Notes: generated by a model not told the origin, from the sequence alone. A stretch of 49,353 nt of DNA from Candidatus Moraniibacteriota bacterium (GCA_013334765.1 JAAXWW010000003.1:1-49353), one strand, 5' to 3'; shown: positions 37,899-48,197, numbered from the stretch's first letter. Translations and numbers: made by a program.

Positions 37899-39083
37899 TT
37901 ACTTGATAACATACGGGAAATCGTCCGAGAGCTCGCCGGAATAATAGAATTCGTAGGCCAGGGAGCCGAAAGAATAGTCGCCGTCGCCGATAGTGATTTT
38001 CGACCCGCCCACTTGCGGATCGGGCTTGGGTTTGGACTGGGAAAACCCGACATTGAAAAGCGTGCCGACGATTTCGGGGCGATACTGGATGTCATATCCG
38101 GCGTTCTTCCATTGCGTCATTATTTCCTTGAGATACATCGCCGCATAGAGATAGGAATAGTAATGATCCTTGTCATTCGTGAGCCGGTCAAAGCGTTCTT
38201 TTGGAATATCGCCCGTCGCGAAATCCAGGACATGCTCGTATCGGCTTCCGAGATAATATGGCGAGGACGGATCTTTCAGGTGGTTCTCCGTGTCGATAGC
38301 CGTCTTCTCTTTCACGCCCATGACGCCCAAGGAAATCTGCGTCGCGTTGCTGAGTATTTTCAGCGGTTCGAAAACTTTCTTGAAAAGTTCCCGATCGGAA
38401 TGGAAAAGGCGCAATTGTTCAACGATCAGGTTGGAAACGATAAGCCTCGGTTCGATTCCGGCAATTTCAGCGGCTTTGTCGATCTTGTCTTTGTCCTTTA
38501 TGACGGAATCGCGGATAGTCTTCCATTCGTCTTCGTTGGCCCAAGTGAAAGCGTTCGGATTGTTCTCAACCGGGAAAGAAGCGCCAAGAACCTGCTGGCT
38601 TGCTGCTCCATCAGGCTGATCGCATGAAGAAATCCTGTTTTCAAAATCGCTGTCATTTTTGAGTCGCAGACTGACTGCCAGAAGCATCTTGGAAGCCAGC
38701 ACGTCGCTCTTGGTGTCCTGATACGTTTCGGATATCTTCCCTGCGTTCGAAAAGGAAAGCCCGGAAATGACATTCAGCTTGCACGCGTTACGGCTTTTCA
38801 ATTCATCGAATCCGCTCGGCTTCGCGTCATCCGGCTTCAGTTTTCCGATCGTCGAACCGACCAGCGAATTCGCTCCCGCTTGAGCTTCCAAGACATAGGA
38901 CAAGCGGCTGGCACTCTCATTGAAAACCGAGCTGTTGCTGTCCACTCCTCCTTTGGTGTTCGTTATGCCGTATTTGATGGCGAAAAAGCCGACGAAAAGA
39001 AGGAGCCCATACGCGAAGAGGGCTCCTAGAGTGATCGTCAAGACACGTTTCGCTATTTTTTTCTTAGTTCCTGAATCTTGCAT
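37899..39083 (-). CDS. Membrane-anchored exported protein, possibly lysozyme/transglycosylase-like
   Basis: N-terminal TM; region AAEIAGIEPRLIVSNLIVEQLR...ATQISLGVMGVKEKTA... resembles lytic-enzyme helical folds; weak. Confidence 0.6.
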   Translation of the reverse strand: MQDSGTKKKIAKRVLTITLGALFAYGLLLFVGFFAIKYGITNTKGGVDSNSSVFNESASRLSYVLEAQAGANSLVGSTIGKLKPDDAKPSGFDELKSRNACKLNVISGLSFSNAGKISETYQDTKSDVLASKMLLAVSLRLKNDSDFENRISSCDQPDGAASQQVLGASFPVENNPNAFTWANEDEWKTIRDSVIKDKDKIDKAAEIAGIEPRLIVSNLIVEQLRLFHSDRELFKKVFEPLKILSNATQISLGVMGVKEKTAIDTENHLKDPSSPYYLGSRYEHVLDFATGDIPKERFDRLTNDKDHYYSYLYAAMYLKEIMTQWKNAGYDIQYRPEIVGTLFNVGFSQSKPKPDPQVGGSKITIGDGDYSFGSLAYEFYYSGELSDDFPYVIK

Positions 39084-39441
39084 TCTCGTCGATAACCATT
39101 TTTTTCTTAAGCGACCTTCCGCCGCGCTCCCTGAGGTCTTTTATCTTGTCTTTTTCCCGAACGATCTGCTGATAAATCTCATCCAGCGCTGTGTCAGTCG
39201 AACCTTCTATGCTTTCGGTCGTTTCTTCCGCCCGATAGAGGCTATATGGCGTTTTCACCATGATCTCGACGCGGAATTTCCCTTTCTTGTCAAGATCGAT
39301 TTCGACTTCTATTTCAGAAATCCTCTCCAGCAGTTTCGTGATCCTGTCTAGCTTCTTGTCAATATAATCCTTGGTCCTGTCATCGACACCCACTCCCTTA
39401 TACATCATTCTTATTGGCACTTCCGTCTTTGTTTTGTCCAT
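39064..39441 (-). CDS. raiA: Ribosome hibernation factor HPF/RaiA family
   Basis: VDDRTKDYIDKKLDRITKLLERISEIEVEIDLDKKGKFRVEIMVKTP...ESIEGSTDTALDEIYQQIVREKDKIKD. Confidence 0.85.
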   Translation of the reverse strand: MDKTKTEVPIRMMYKGVGVDDRTKDYIDKKLDRITKLLERISEIEVEIDLDKKGKFRVEIMVKTPYSLYRAEETTESIEGSTDTALDEIYQQIVREKDKIKDLRERGGRSLKKKMVIDENARFRN

Positions 39442-39467
39442 ATGGTTTTGGATTAATTGATTACATT

Positions 39468-39496
39468 GTCCGTCCGTAGCTTCAGCGAAGGCGGAC
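39468..39496. repeat. Intergenic copy of the palindromic repeat, GTCCGTCCGTAGCTTCAGCGAAGGCGGAC
   Basis: Same core as the pheT/valS copies; outer pairs changed together (GTCCG/CGGAC instead of CCCG/CGGG). Confidence 0.75.
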
Positions 39497-39528
39497 CCTA
39501 AACCGAAACATTAATTTTTTTCAAAAAA

Positions 39529-40470
39529 CTAGAACCCGACATACCTGATTTCCTCTTTGAGCTGGATATGGAATTTCTCCCGCACCTTCTGCTTTATCAT
39601 GCTAGTCAGTATTATGACATCTTCAGCCTTCCCGCTTCCCGAATTGACTATGAAATTGGAATGCTTCTCGCTGACTTCCACTCCTCCGATCTTCTTTCCT
39701 TTGAGCCCTGCTTCCATAACGAGCCATCCGGCAGGAACCTTATTGTCTTTGACCTTGGCTCCGGTGTCTCTCTCGAACCTTTCGATGAGCTCCTGATCCT
39801 CCACAACCGGATTCTGGAAAACGCTCCCAGCGCTGAATCCTGAAGGGTGGATCGTCTTTCTTTTTTCGATGATGTCCTTGACTTGGGTTTCGATTTCTTC
39901 TTTGTTTCCTTTTTTAAGAGCCAGAACTACGGAAAATATTATGCCCTTTCCGTTTTTTTTGAAAGCGCTGTTCCTGTATTCGAAACTGCAGTCTGAATTC
40001 CCGCAATTCTTTATTTCAGCGCTGAACGTTCCGTCCTTTTCTATTTCCAATATTTTCACGTTCTCGATGATATCGCTCATCGAACCCCCATATGCCCCGG
40101 CATTGCCATAGACCGCTCCGCCGACTGTTCCCGGAATTCCGGCAGCCCATTCCATTCCGGTGAGCCCATTGGACGCGGCCAAGCGCACTGCTTCGGAAAG
40201 CATCAATCCGGCGCCGCAAGTGATCTTCTCGCCGGAAACACTGCCAGAAACATTCGTCATCCTGATAACCAGGCCATCGAAGCCGTTGTCGCTGATCAGA
40301 AGGTTGCTTCCGCCGCCCATGACAAAGAACTCAAGGCTGTTTTCCTTGGCGTATGACAGGGCTTCTTTCATTTCATCCTCATTGCCAACTTCCGTAAAAT
40401 ACTTTGCCGGACCGCCTATCCTGAAAGTGGTGAACGGGGCTAATACAACGTCTTTTTTAATCTCTATCAT
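39529..40470 (-). CDS. murB: UDP-N-acetylenolpyruvoylglucosamine reductase
   Basis: FTTFRIGGPAKYF, GGGSNLL, GIPGTVGGAVYGNAGAYG, SAGSVFQNP; start at MIEIKKDVV preferred. Confidence 0.95.
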   Translation of the reverse strand: MIEIKKDVVLAPFTTFRIGGPAKYFTEVGNEDEMKEALSYAKENSLEFFVMGGGSNLLISDNGFDGLVIRMTNVSGSVSGEKITCGAGLMLSEAVRLAASNGLTGMEWAAGIPGTVGGAVYGNAGAYGGSMSDIIENVKILEIEKDGTFSAEIKNCGNSDCSFEYRNSAFKKNGKGIIFSVVLALKKGNKEEIETQVKDIIEKRKTIHPSGFSAGSVFQNPVVEDQELIERFERDTGAKVKDNKVPAGWLVMEAGLKGKKIGGVEVSEKHSNFIVNSGSGKAEDVIILTSMIKQKVREKFHIQLKEEIRYVGF

Positions 40471-40513
40471 AAGTCCTTTCCGGTTAGTTTTTAGTATTTC
40501 ATCCCTACTTTGA

Positions 40514-43261
40514 TTATACACCCTTTTGCTTGGTTTTTCCATTGTCTTTCCTCATCTCCTCCCAGAAAAACACTGCCAGAAACGACCCGAAAACAACCAT
40601 CCAGTCCTTCCAATCTATCGGTGACATATGCAGGTATTTCTGCAGGACCGGGAGGTGCATGAAAAGGATCAGGATGGTCACGGAAATGAACACCGACCCA
40701 ACAGCATACTTGTTTTTGAAAAATCCTAATTTGAAAGGAGACAGTTTTTCACTCCTGGATTGGAGCAGATTGGCCATCTGCGTCATGGAAAGAACCGCGT
40801 AAGCAGCCGTGGTCGATTTCACATAAAGAAGATCGTTGTCTGCTATGCTTTGCCCGAAATGCCACCCGCCTCGAAGCATCGACCATAGAAAGGCCGTAAC
40901 CGCCCCGACCGCCATGATTATTCCCAAATAGAAAATCCTCCTGAATCCGCTCAGTCCCATAATGGACCTTTTGGAATTCAGCTTGGTTTTCGACATCCCA
41001 GGCTCTTCCGGCTCCAATCCGAGAGCGAAAGAAGGAAAGACATCCGTTCCAAGATCGACTGCCAGGATCTGTATGGCTGAAATCGGCGAAGGAATCTGCA
41101 GAAGCACTCCGAAAACCACCGTGAAAAGCTCGCTGGCGTTGGACGTGAAGACATAGTGCACGAATTTCTTGAGGTTCTGGAAAATCGTGCGTCCTTCCCG
41201 GATCCCCTTCACGATCGAGGCAAAATTGTCATCCATAAGGATCATATCGGATGCTTCTTTCGAAACGTCCGTTCCGATCATTCCCATCGCTACTCCGATA
41301 TCGGCACGTTTCAAGGCCGGCGCATCATTGACCCCGTCTCCTGTCATGGCGATCGTCTCGCCGTATTTCTTGAGGATCCCGGCAATCCGCAACTTCTGTT
41401 CAGGCGCAATCCGAGCAAAAACACATGTACCGTTTTTGATGCTAGTATAAACATTCTTGTCGCTAAGAGTATCGAGCGTACGCCCGTTGATAACAACCTC
41501 CTTGTTCTTTTCACTCTTGACCAAACCTATTTTTTCCGCAATCGCCCTGGCTGTCACTTCATAATCCCCCGTGATCATTATCACCTTTATACCGAGATTG
41601 ACGCATTCCGAAATCGCACTGCCAACATCCGCGCGCGGCGGATCGATCATCGCCATCATGCCGACCCAAACAAGATCCTTCTCTGTCTTATCCATATCCT
41701 TCTTCTCATCGAAACCGTCACCCAGATCGCGATAGGCAAAAGCCAGGACACGAAGAGCTGAAGCGGACATGCTGTTATATATCTCACGCGTCTTGGCTTT
41801 CTCTTCTTCAGTGAAAAGCGAAATTTCATTACCGATCTTCTTGTGAGTGGAAAGGCCGATCATGACATCCGGAGAGCCTTTCGCATATGACATGGTCTTA
41901 GAGTTCTTGTAAACCACGCTCATCCTCATCCTTTCCGAAGAAAAAGGATTTTCCGTTATCTTCTTCTCGCCGATCTCATAATATTTCTCTTCGGAATCGA
42001 ATTTCTTTCCCGCAACGATCATCGCGCCTTCCGTCGGATCGCCGAGGATCTTGTAGCTGCTCCCTTCTTTCACTAGGCTGGCGTCATTGCAAAGCGTTCC
42101 GATCCTGAAAAGCATTTCCAAGTTATCGGTTTTCTTCGGATCGATTTTCTTTCCGGAAGAATAGAAATCCCCTAGCGGCTCGTATCCGACACCGCTCAAA
42201 TCGATGATCTCGTCGTTGACGACCGCTTTGGTGACAGTGAGCTCGTTTCTTGTTATAGTTCCAGTCTTGTCGGTGCAGATCGTCGAGACCGATCCGAGCG
42301 TTTCGACGGCATTGAGCTTTTTCGCCAAGACATTGAACTTGAGAAGCTTTTTCATTCCGAACGAAAGCGCCACCGAAACGGCCGCGGGAAGGCCTTCCGG
42401 AACAACGGAAACCGCCAATGCCAGCGCGAAAAGGAAATTCTTGTAGAGCGACATCTTGAAATACTGGCCGCCGACAAGAACGACGACGCCGATGAAAACA
42501 GAGAGTATGGTCACGTTGCGCCCGAGAACCCGCATCTGCTTCTGAAGAGGTGTCGGGTCATCGGACACGTTCTCGGCCATATGCGCGATGTGCCCGAGTT
42601 CGGTATCCATCCCGGTTCCGGTCACTAAGAACCTGGCTTCTCCGGTCGCGACCGTCTCTCCCATAAAAACCAGATTGGTCATATCGGCAAGCGCAAGGCC
42701 TTCCTCATCAATAGCTCCCGATTCCTTTTTGCGAGGTTTCGACTCGCCGGTGAAAATGAAGCTGTTCACCTTGAGATCATAATCCTCCAGAAGATATCCG
42801 TCAGCCGGAACGCTATCACCGGAAGTGACGAAAACGACATCGCCAGGAATCACCATTTTCCTATCGATTTCCTTTTTTTCCCCATCACGGAAAACCACCG
42901 CTTTGTCAGTGGCGAACTTCCTTATGCTGTCCAGGATCCTTTCGGCTTTGAATTCCTGAAAAAAACCGATGACCGCGTTCAGAAAAACGATAGCCAGGAT
43001 TATCGTCACGTCGCGCAATTCCCCAAAAAGGAACGACAATCCGGCTGCCACAAGAAGGATCCAAACCAGCGCGTCATTGAATTGCCCGACAACCAGCTTG
43101 AGCCACTTCCAATCCTGCTTTTTCTTGATGATATTCTGTCCGTATTCCTTGATTCTCGCTTTCGCTTCATCCGAACTCAACCCGTCAGCGCCAGCCCTGA
43201 ATCTCTCGAATGCTTCATCGGATGTCAGGTTATATATTTTCTTGTTTTTTTGTTTCGGCAT
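40514..43261 (-). CDS. P-type cation-transporting ATPase (SERCA/PMR-like)
   Basis: DKTGTITRNELTV, TGDGVNDAPALKRADIGVAMG, N-terminal cation ATPase domain. Confidence 0.95.
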   Translation of the reverse strand: MPKQKNKKIYNLTSDEAFERFRAGADGLSSDEAKARIKEYGQNIIKKKQDWKWLKLVVGQFNDALVWILLVAAGLSFLFGELRDVTIILAIVFLNAVIGFFQEFKAERILDSIRKFATDKAVVFRDGEKKEIDRKMVIPGDVVFVTSGDSVPADGYLLEDYDLKVNSFIFTGESKPRKKESGAIDEEGLALADMTNLVFMGETVATGEARFLVTGTGMDTELGHIAHMAENVSDDPTPLQKQMRVLGRNVTILSVFIGVVVLVGGQYFKMSLYKNFLFALALAVSVVPEGLPAAVSVALSFGMKKLLKFNVLAKKLNAVETLGSVSTICTDKTGTITRNELTVTKAVVNDEIIDLSGVGYEPLGDFYSSGKKIDPKKTDNLEMLFRIGTLCNDASLVKEGSSYKILGDPTEGAMIVAGKKFDSEEKYYEIGEKKITENPFSSERMRMSVVYKNSKTMSYAKGSPDVMIGLSTHKKIGNEISLFTEEEKAKTREIYNSMSASALRVLAFAYRDLGDGFDEKKDMDKTEKDLVWVGMMAMIDPPRADVGSAISECVNLGIKVIMITGDYEVTARAIAEKIGLVKSEKNKEVVINGRTLDTLSDKNVYTSIKNGTCVFARIAPEQKLRIAGILKKYGETIAMTGDGVNDAPALKRADIGVAMGMIGTDVSKEASDMILMDDNFASIVKGIREGRTIFQNLKKFVHYVFTSNASELFTVVFGVLLQIPSPISAIQILAVDLGTDVFPSFALGLEPEEPGMSKTKLNSKRSIMGLSGFRRIFYLGIIMAVGAVTAFLWSMLRGGWHFGQSIADNDLLYVKSTTAAYAVLSMTQMANLLQSRSEKLSPFKLGFFKNKYAVGSVFISVTILILFMHLPVLQKYLHMSPIDWKDWMVVFGSFLAVFFWEEMRKDNGKTKQKGV

Positions 43262-43281
43262 TTTGATTGCAAAACAGCTGC

Positions 43282-44646
43282 TTAGCTATTGTTTCCCAAA
43301 TCTTTCGTCACTTCCCAGACATTCCCCGCGCCGATCGAGATGATGATGTCGTCCGGTCCGATTTTGTCTTTCAGGGATTCGATTGCTTCCGGAATCGTCG
43401 GGATATGTTCGGCTTTGCCTCGGCTATAGGTGTTTATGAGATCGACTAGTTCCTTCGAGCTCACTCCGCCTTGCGCTTCGCGCGCGCTGCCATAAATGTC
43501 GATCACGATCACGCTGTCGGCCGAATCGAAACTCTGCGAGAACTCCTGAAGAAGCGCCTTGGTGCGGGTGAAGGTGTGCGGATGAAAGACCGCAATGATG
43601 TTCTTTTCCGGATATTTTTCCCTTGCGGCCTTGAGCGTCGCTTTGATTTCTTCGGGATGATGGGCATAGTCATCGATCAGGATCGCCCCGTTCCTTTCTC
43701 CGATCAGCTCGAATCTTCTTGATGTTCCTTTGAAATTCCAAAGGGCTTCCTGCACTTTTTCCATGTCCAGCTTGAGCTTATGGCAGACTGCCACGACCGC
43801 GGCCGCATTCAGGATGTTGTGATTGCCCACGAGCCCGACACTGAATTCTCCAAGGCTTTCGCCGTTGCGGATGATTTCAAACGCGCCTGATTCTTTTTTA
43901 TTGATCTTATAATTGCAATCTTCAGAAAATCCATAGGTCAGCACATCGCAAGCCGCGCTTTTGGCGACTTCTAGCGTATCGGTCGAGTCACCCCAGACAA
44001 CCAGGAATCCGAACTTCGGAATCCTGGCAACGAAGTCCGAAAATGCTTTCTTATAGTCAGCGAAAGTCAAGAAGAAGTCCGGATGATCATAGTCGCAACT
44101 GGTCAGAACCGCCGCTTTCGGCTCATAGAGCCTCAGCTTGTTCTGATATTCATCCGTCTCAGCCACGAAAAACTCGCTCTTGCCGATCATACTGTTCCCG
44201 CCCCAATTGATGACTTTCCCTCCGATTATCGCGCTCGGATCCATACCGCAACTCCTCATTGCTTCAGCCAAAAGAGCTGAGGTGGTTGTTTTTCCATGCG
44301 TGCCGCTCACTGCTATGCCGTATTTGTTATTGAAAATCCCAGCCAGGGCTTCAGCATATGTTACGACTTGTTTTCCTGATTCGAAAGCGGCTTTCAGCTC
44401 GTCATTGGTTTCCGGCCTGAAAGATGACCCGTATACGACCATATCCGCGTCCTCGGGAATATTTTTCGGATTGAATTCATGGCTTATGCTCATTCCTTCA
44501 TCCGCAAGGACGCTGTTGAAAAAATGATCGCCCTCGTCGGAACCGCTGACTTCCACGCCGGAATATTTCAATATCCTTGCCAAAGCTGATGTTCCCGCGC
44601 CCTCTATGCCGATGATATGCGCTTTTTTGATTTTCATTAAATCCAT
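43282..44646 (-). CDS. murC: UDP-N-acetylmuramate-L-alanine ligase
   Basis: GIEGAGTSALARIL, SGTHGKTTTSALLAEA, DDYAHHPEEIKATL, FHPHTFTRTKALL. Confidence 0.96.
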   Translation of the reverse strand: MDLMKIKKAHIIGIEGAGTSALARILKYSGVEVSGSDEGDHFFNSVLADEGMSISHEFNPKNIPEDADMVVYGSSFRPETNDELKAAFESGKQVVTYAEALAGIFNNKYGIAVSGTHGKTTTSALLAEAMRSCGMDPSAIIGGKVINWGGNSMIGKSEFFVAETDEYQNKLRLYEPKAAVLTSCDYDHPDFFLTFADYKKAFSDFVARIPKFGFLVVWGDSTDTLEVAKSAACDVLTYGFSEDCNYKINKKESGAFEIIRNGESLGEFSVGLVGNHNILNAAAVVAVCHKLKLDMEKVQEALWNFKGTSRRFELIGERNGAILIDDYAHHPEEIKATLKAAREKYPEKNIIAVFHPHTFTRTKALLQEFSQSFDSADSVIVIDIYGSAREAQGGVSSKELVDLINTYSRGKAEHIPTIPEAIESLKDKIGPDDIIISIGAGNVWEVTKDLGNNS

Positions 44647-44656
44647 ATGGTTTCCA

Positions 44657-45760
44657 TTATTCTTCGATCATCCCCAAAACCCCGTCCGCGATCTTTTCCG
44701 CTGCGTCCGGATGATAGAAAGAGGCGATATTGACTGAAAGCTTGTCGCGAAGTTCTTGGTCATTCATGAGATCGTTTATGTTCTTGAGAAGCAGGTGTTC
44801 GCCCAGGTTGTCTTCTTCAAGAACCACACAGGCTCCGACCTGAGCCAAGGCGAAAGCGTTCATCCGCTGATGATCATTGGCGGAAGTCGCAAGCGGAATT
44901 ATTATCGATGGCTTTCCATTAGCCGCGATTTCGGAAATGGATGTGCCGCCGGACCTGGAGATAACGAGATCGGCTACCGCATAAATATCATTGATGTCAT
45001 CCCCGATGAAAGGCAACGCCCAGTATCCGTCGTGTCCGGTCTTGAATCCCAGCTCGCCAGCCCTATGGGATACTTCTTCGAAATTGCCCTGGCCCGTCTG
45101 ATGGATGACCTGATACCGGCTCAGGATTTCCGGCAGGATATCAAGGATCTTGTCATTGATGCTTCTGGCTCCCTGCGATCCGCCTAGGATGAAAATGGTT
45201 TTCTTGGATTCCAAGAGGTGATATTTTTCCCGTGCCACTGCCGCGCTTCCCTTGTTTATATCGTCCCTGACCGGAGTTCCTGTCAGAACCGTTTTAGATG
45301 AAAGGAAATACCTTTCGGCTTCGGCATATGAAATGGCGATACGATTGGAAAGCTTGTCCAGCATCGAATTGGCCACGCCCGGCCTGGCATCGGACTCATG
45401 GATGAAAATCGGAATCCGATAAAGCCAGGCAGCCACCACTACCGGGAAAGAAGCATGCCCGCCCTTGGAAAAGACCGCGTCTGGCATGTAATAGAGCAGG
45501 AGCGCCAGGCATTGGATGACTCCAAGCGGAACCTTCACCGCATCGACCAGATTATGGAATGAGAAATAGCGGCGCATCTTTCCGACCAGGATGTTCCTCA
45601 TTAGGATGCCTTCCTTGCCGATGATATCCTGTTCCAGCCTTCCGCTGGGACCGATGAAGATGAATTCGGCATCCGGCCTTTTTTCCTTTATCTTTTTCGC
45701 TACTGCCACGAGCGGGGTCAGATGTCCTCCTGAAGCTCCCCCTGTCAATACTATTCTCAT
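44657..45760 (-). CDS. murG: UDP-GlcNAc:undecaprenyl-PP-MurNAc-pentapeptide GlcNAc transferase
   Basis: LTGGASGGHLTPLVAVA, HESDARPGVANSML, GGSQGARSIND, SRSGGTSISEIAANGKPSIIIPL. Confidence 0.96.
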   Translation of the reverse strand: MRIVLTGGASGGHLTPLVAVAKKIKEKRPDAEFIFIGPSGRLEQDIIGKEGILMRNILVGKMRRYFSFHNLVDAVKVPLGVIQCLALLLYYMPDAVFSKGGHASFPVVVAAWLYRIPIFIHESDARPGVANSMLDKLSNRIAISYAEAERYFLSSKTVLTGTPVRDDINKGSAAVAREKYHLLESKKTIFILGGSQGARSINDKILDILPEILSRYQVIHQTGQGNFEEVSHRAGELGFKTGHDGYWALPFIGDDINDIYAVADLVISRSGGTSISEIAANGKPSIIIPLATSANDHQRMNAFALAQVGACVVLEEDNLGEHLLLKNINDLMNDQELRDKLSVNIASFYHPDAAEKIADGVLGMIEE

Positions 45761-45791
45761 AAATTTGGTGAAAAAATTATATAATTTTCGA

Positions 45792-46904
45792 CTATTGTTC
45801 CTTTGAAAATTTGGAAATATTAAGGAGTATCCCGACTGCTGTCAGAAGGAATATGATCGATGTCCCTCCATAGCTCACGAACGGGAGCGGAATGCCCGTA
45901 AGCGGGATGAGTCCTGAAATGGCAGAAATGTTTATGAAGGCTTGGAAAATTATCCAGGACACTATCCCGATCGCGGTCAGCTGGGAAAATTTGTCAGGGG
46001 CGTTCTTGGCTATTCTGTATCCCCTTATGGCAAAGAAAACGAAAAGGGAGACCAGGAAGATGCCGCCGACCATGCCGAGTTCTTCAGCTATTATGGCGAA
46101 TATCGAATCGCCGACCGGTTCCGGCAGATAGTTGAATTTCTGGATGCTGTGCCCCAGCCCCAATCCGAATACTCCGCCGGAACCTATCGCAAGGAGGGCC
46201 TGATTGATCTGATAGCCCACGCCGCGGGGATCCTCTTCGGGATGAAGGAAAACCAGGAAGCGGCTCATGCGGTATGATTCGTATTTCACAAGCAGCACGA
46301 GAGCGATCAGCCCTGTCGTTCCCATGAACGCCAGATGGGATATCCTCGCACCGGAAGAGAAGAAAATAGCCATGGCGATGATGATAATCACGCCTAGCGT
46401 CCCCATATCCGGCTGCTTGATCAGGAGGAAGCTCACTACCGCTATGACTGACAGGAAGGGAAGCAAGCCCTCATAGAAATCCTCGACCATTTCCCTTCTT
46501 GCTTCCAGCCAGGCTGCCAGATAGAGGATTATGGAAAGCTTGAGCATTTCTGATGGCTGAAAGGAAAAAGGGCCGAGCCTCATCCATCGGCTGGCGCCGT
46601 ATATTTTGGTGCCGAATCCTGAAATGAAAACCATGATCAGGAAGATTATGCTTGTCAGGAAAAGAGGGAAGGAAATCTTCCTCCAGAAATTATAATCTAT
46701 TTTCTGCACCACATACATGATCATGAGGCCTGGGATGACTCCGTAGAGAAGCTGGTGCTTGAAGAAGAAATACGGGTCTCCGAAACGGGCTCTCGAGTAA
46801 GCGATCCCGGCAGAAGCGATCATGGTCAGCCCGAAAGCGACCAGCATTAAAAGCGCTATCAAGAGAGGCCGGTCCGATTCTTTTTGGGTTATCCTGTTAT
46901 GCAT
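45792..46904 (-). CDS. ftsW: FtsW-type SEDS peptidoglycan polymerase
   Basis: 10-TM SEDS protein; FQPSEMLKLSIILYLA, LPEPVGDSIFAIIAEELGM, PLPFVSYGGTSII. Confidence 0.93.
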   Translation of the reverse strand: MHNRITQKESDRPLLIALLMLVAFGLTMIASAGIAYSRARFGDPYFFFKHQLLYGVIPGLMIMYVVQKIDYNFWRKISFPLFLTSIIFLIMVFISGFGTKIYGASRWMRLGPFSFQPSEMLKLSIILYLAAWLEARREMVEDFYEGLLPFLSVIAVVSFLLIKQPDMGTLGVIIIIAMAIFFSSGARISHLAFMGTTGLIALVLLVKYESYRMSRFLVFLHPEEDPRGVGYQINQALLAIGSGGVFGLGLGHSIQKFNYLPEPVGDSIFAIIAEELGMVGGIFLVSLFVFFAIRGYRIAKNAPDKFSQLTAIGIVSWIIFQAFINISAISGLIPLTGIPLPFVSYGGTSIIFLLTAVGILLNISKFSKEQ

Positions 46905-46907
46905 CGG

Positions 46908-47570
46908 TCAGTTCTTATTTTTTGATTTCCCATTCCTCCATTTCTCTATTTCCCCATGATTACCACTCAGCAGGACATCAGGAACCTTCAATCCATCAAA
47001 TACTTCCGGCTTGGTATATTGGGGGTATTCCAGATATCCTTCTTCGCTATGGGATTCGAATTTCAGGCTTTCCTCGTTTCCCAGCACTCCAGGAACGAGC
47101 CTTGAGACTGAATCAGCGACAACCATGGCGGAAAGCTCGCCGCCGGTCAGCACGAAATCCCCGATGGATATTTCCTCGTCCGCGACATGTTCAGCCACTC
47201 TTTCATCGACTCCCTCATAGCGTCCGCAAATCATGATGAGCCGGTCATATTCAGAAAGCCTTCTTGCCTCCGCTTGGGTATATCTTTTTCCTTTGGCGGA
47301 AAAAAGGATCGTCCTAGTTTTCATTTTTTTCCCAGATGGATCTTTCTTGATGGATTCGACCGCTTCGGATATCGGTTCGATTTTCAAAACCATTCCGGCG
47401 CCTCCGCCATACGGCGTATCGTCCACTTTCCTGTGCTTGTCAGAGGTGAAATCACGGAGATCATGGATATTTATGTTGATGCTTTCCTTTTTTTGAGCGC
47501 GCGAAATTATCGATTCGTTGAAATATGAATCGAATATATGGGGAAAGATTGTGATGATATCTATTCTCAT
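46908..47570 (-). CDS. trmD: tRNA (guanine-N1)-methyltransferase
   Basis: MRIDIITIFPHIFDSYFNESII, DDTPYGGGAGMV, ICGRYEGVDERV, SIGDFVLTGGELSAM. Confidence 0.96.
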   Translation of the reverse strand: MRIDIITIFPHIFDSYFNESIISRAQKKESININIHDLRDFTSDKHRKVDDTPYGGGAGMVLKIEPISEAVESIKKDPSGKKMKTRTILFSAKGKRYTQAEARRLSEYDRLIMICGRYEGVDERVAEHVADEEISIGDFVLTGGELSAMVVADSVSRLVPGVLGNEESLKFESHSEEGYLEYPQYTKPEVFDGLKVPDVLLSGNHGEIEKWRNGKSKNKN

Positions 47571-47616
47571 AGCAAAAACGCATCAGCGCAATATATGCAT
47601 AATAGCAAAATAAAAC

Positions 47617-47647
47617 AAAAAAGACCAGCAGAAAAGCGGTCTTTTTT
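47617..47647 (-). terminator. Intrinsic terminator after the KH-domain gene
   Basis: AAAAAAGACC...GGTCTTTTTT. Confidence 0.85.
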
Positions 47648-47692
47648 GGTGAAAATCTCCAGGCGGGACTAGCCCGCTAAGAGAATAATATG

Positions 47693-48004
47693 CTAGATAT
47701 TGATGTCTCCTACAACCTCGTCGATGCTTTTTCTTTCCTCTCTTCTTTCTGAACCTTGCGGCTCATTGATCTTGAGGTTCACGCGAGCGTTGTTCCTGGC
47801 TCCGATGACCCTGAGAAGAGTCCTCAAAGCCTTGGCTGTTGCTCCTTCGCGGCCGATAACCATTCCCATGTCTTCGGGATTCACATCAAGAGTGATGAGA
47901 ACTCCCATCTCGTCGATTTTCCTTTCGACTTTCACGTCTTCCGGGTGGCTCACGATTTGCTTGACGATGTATTCCACAAAGTCCTTGTCAGTTTGTCCTT
48001 CCAT
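47693..48004 (-). CDS. KH-domain RNA-binding protein (KhpA-like)
   Basis: MGMVIGREGATAKALRTLLRVIGARNNARVNLKI. Confidence 0.88.
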   Translation of the reverse strand: MEGQTDKDFVEYIVKQIVSHPEDVKVERKIDEMGVLITLDVNPEDMGMVIGREGATAKALRTLLRVIGARNNARVNLKINEPQGSERREERKSIDEVVGDINI

Positions 48005-48197
48005 ATTGGTAATTCTAGATTAAAGGTTACAGATAAAAGAAGCAGAGGAATGATATAAGATCGACCTTCCTTCTATTCCGACATCCGCATTGCAAAAATT
48101 GCATGCTTCCTGCTCCGTCCATATTATAGCTCTTATCAATATTTTTGTCAAAAAATATCCGCCCCGAAAAATCCTTTCAAAAACCGGGAAAAAACTC

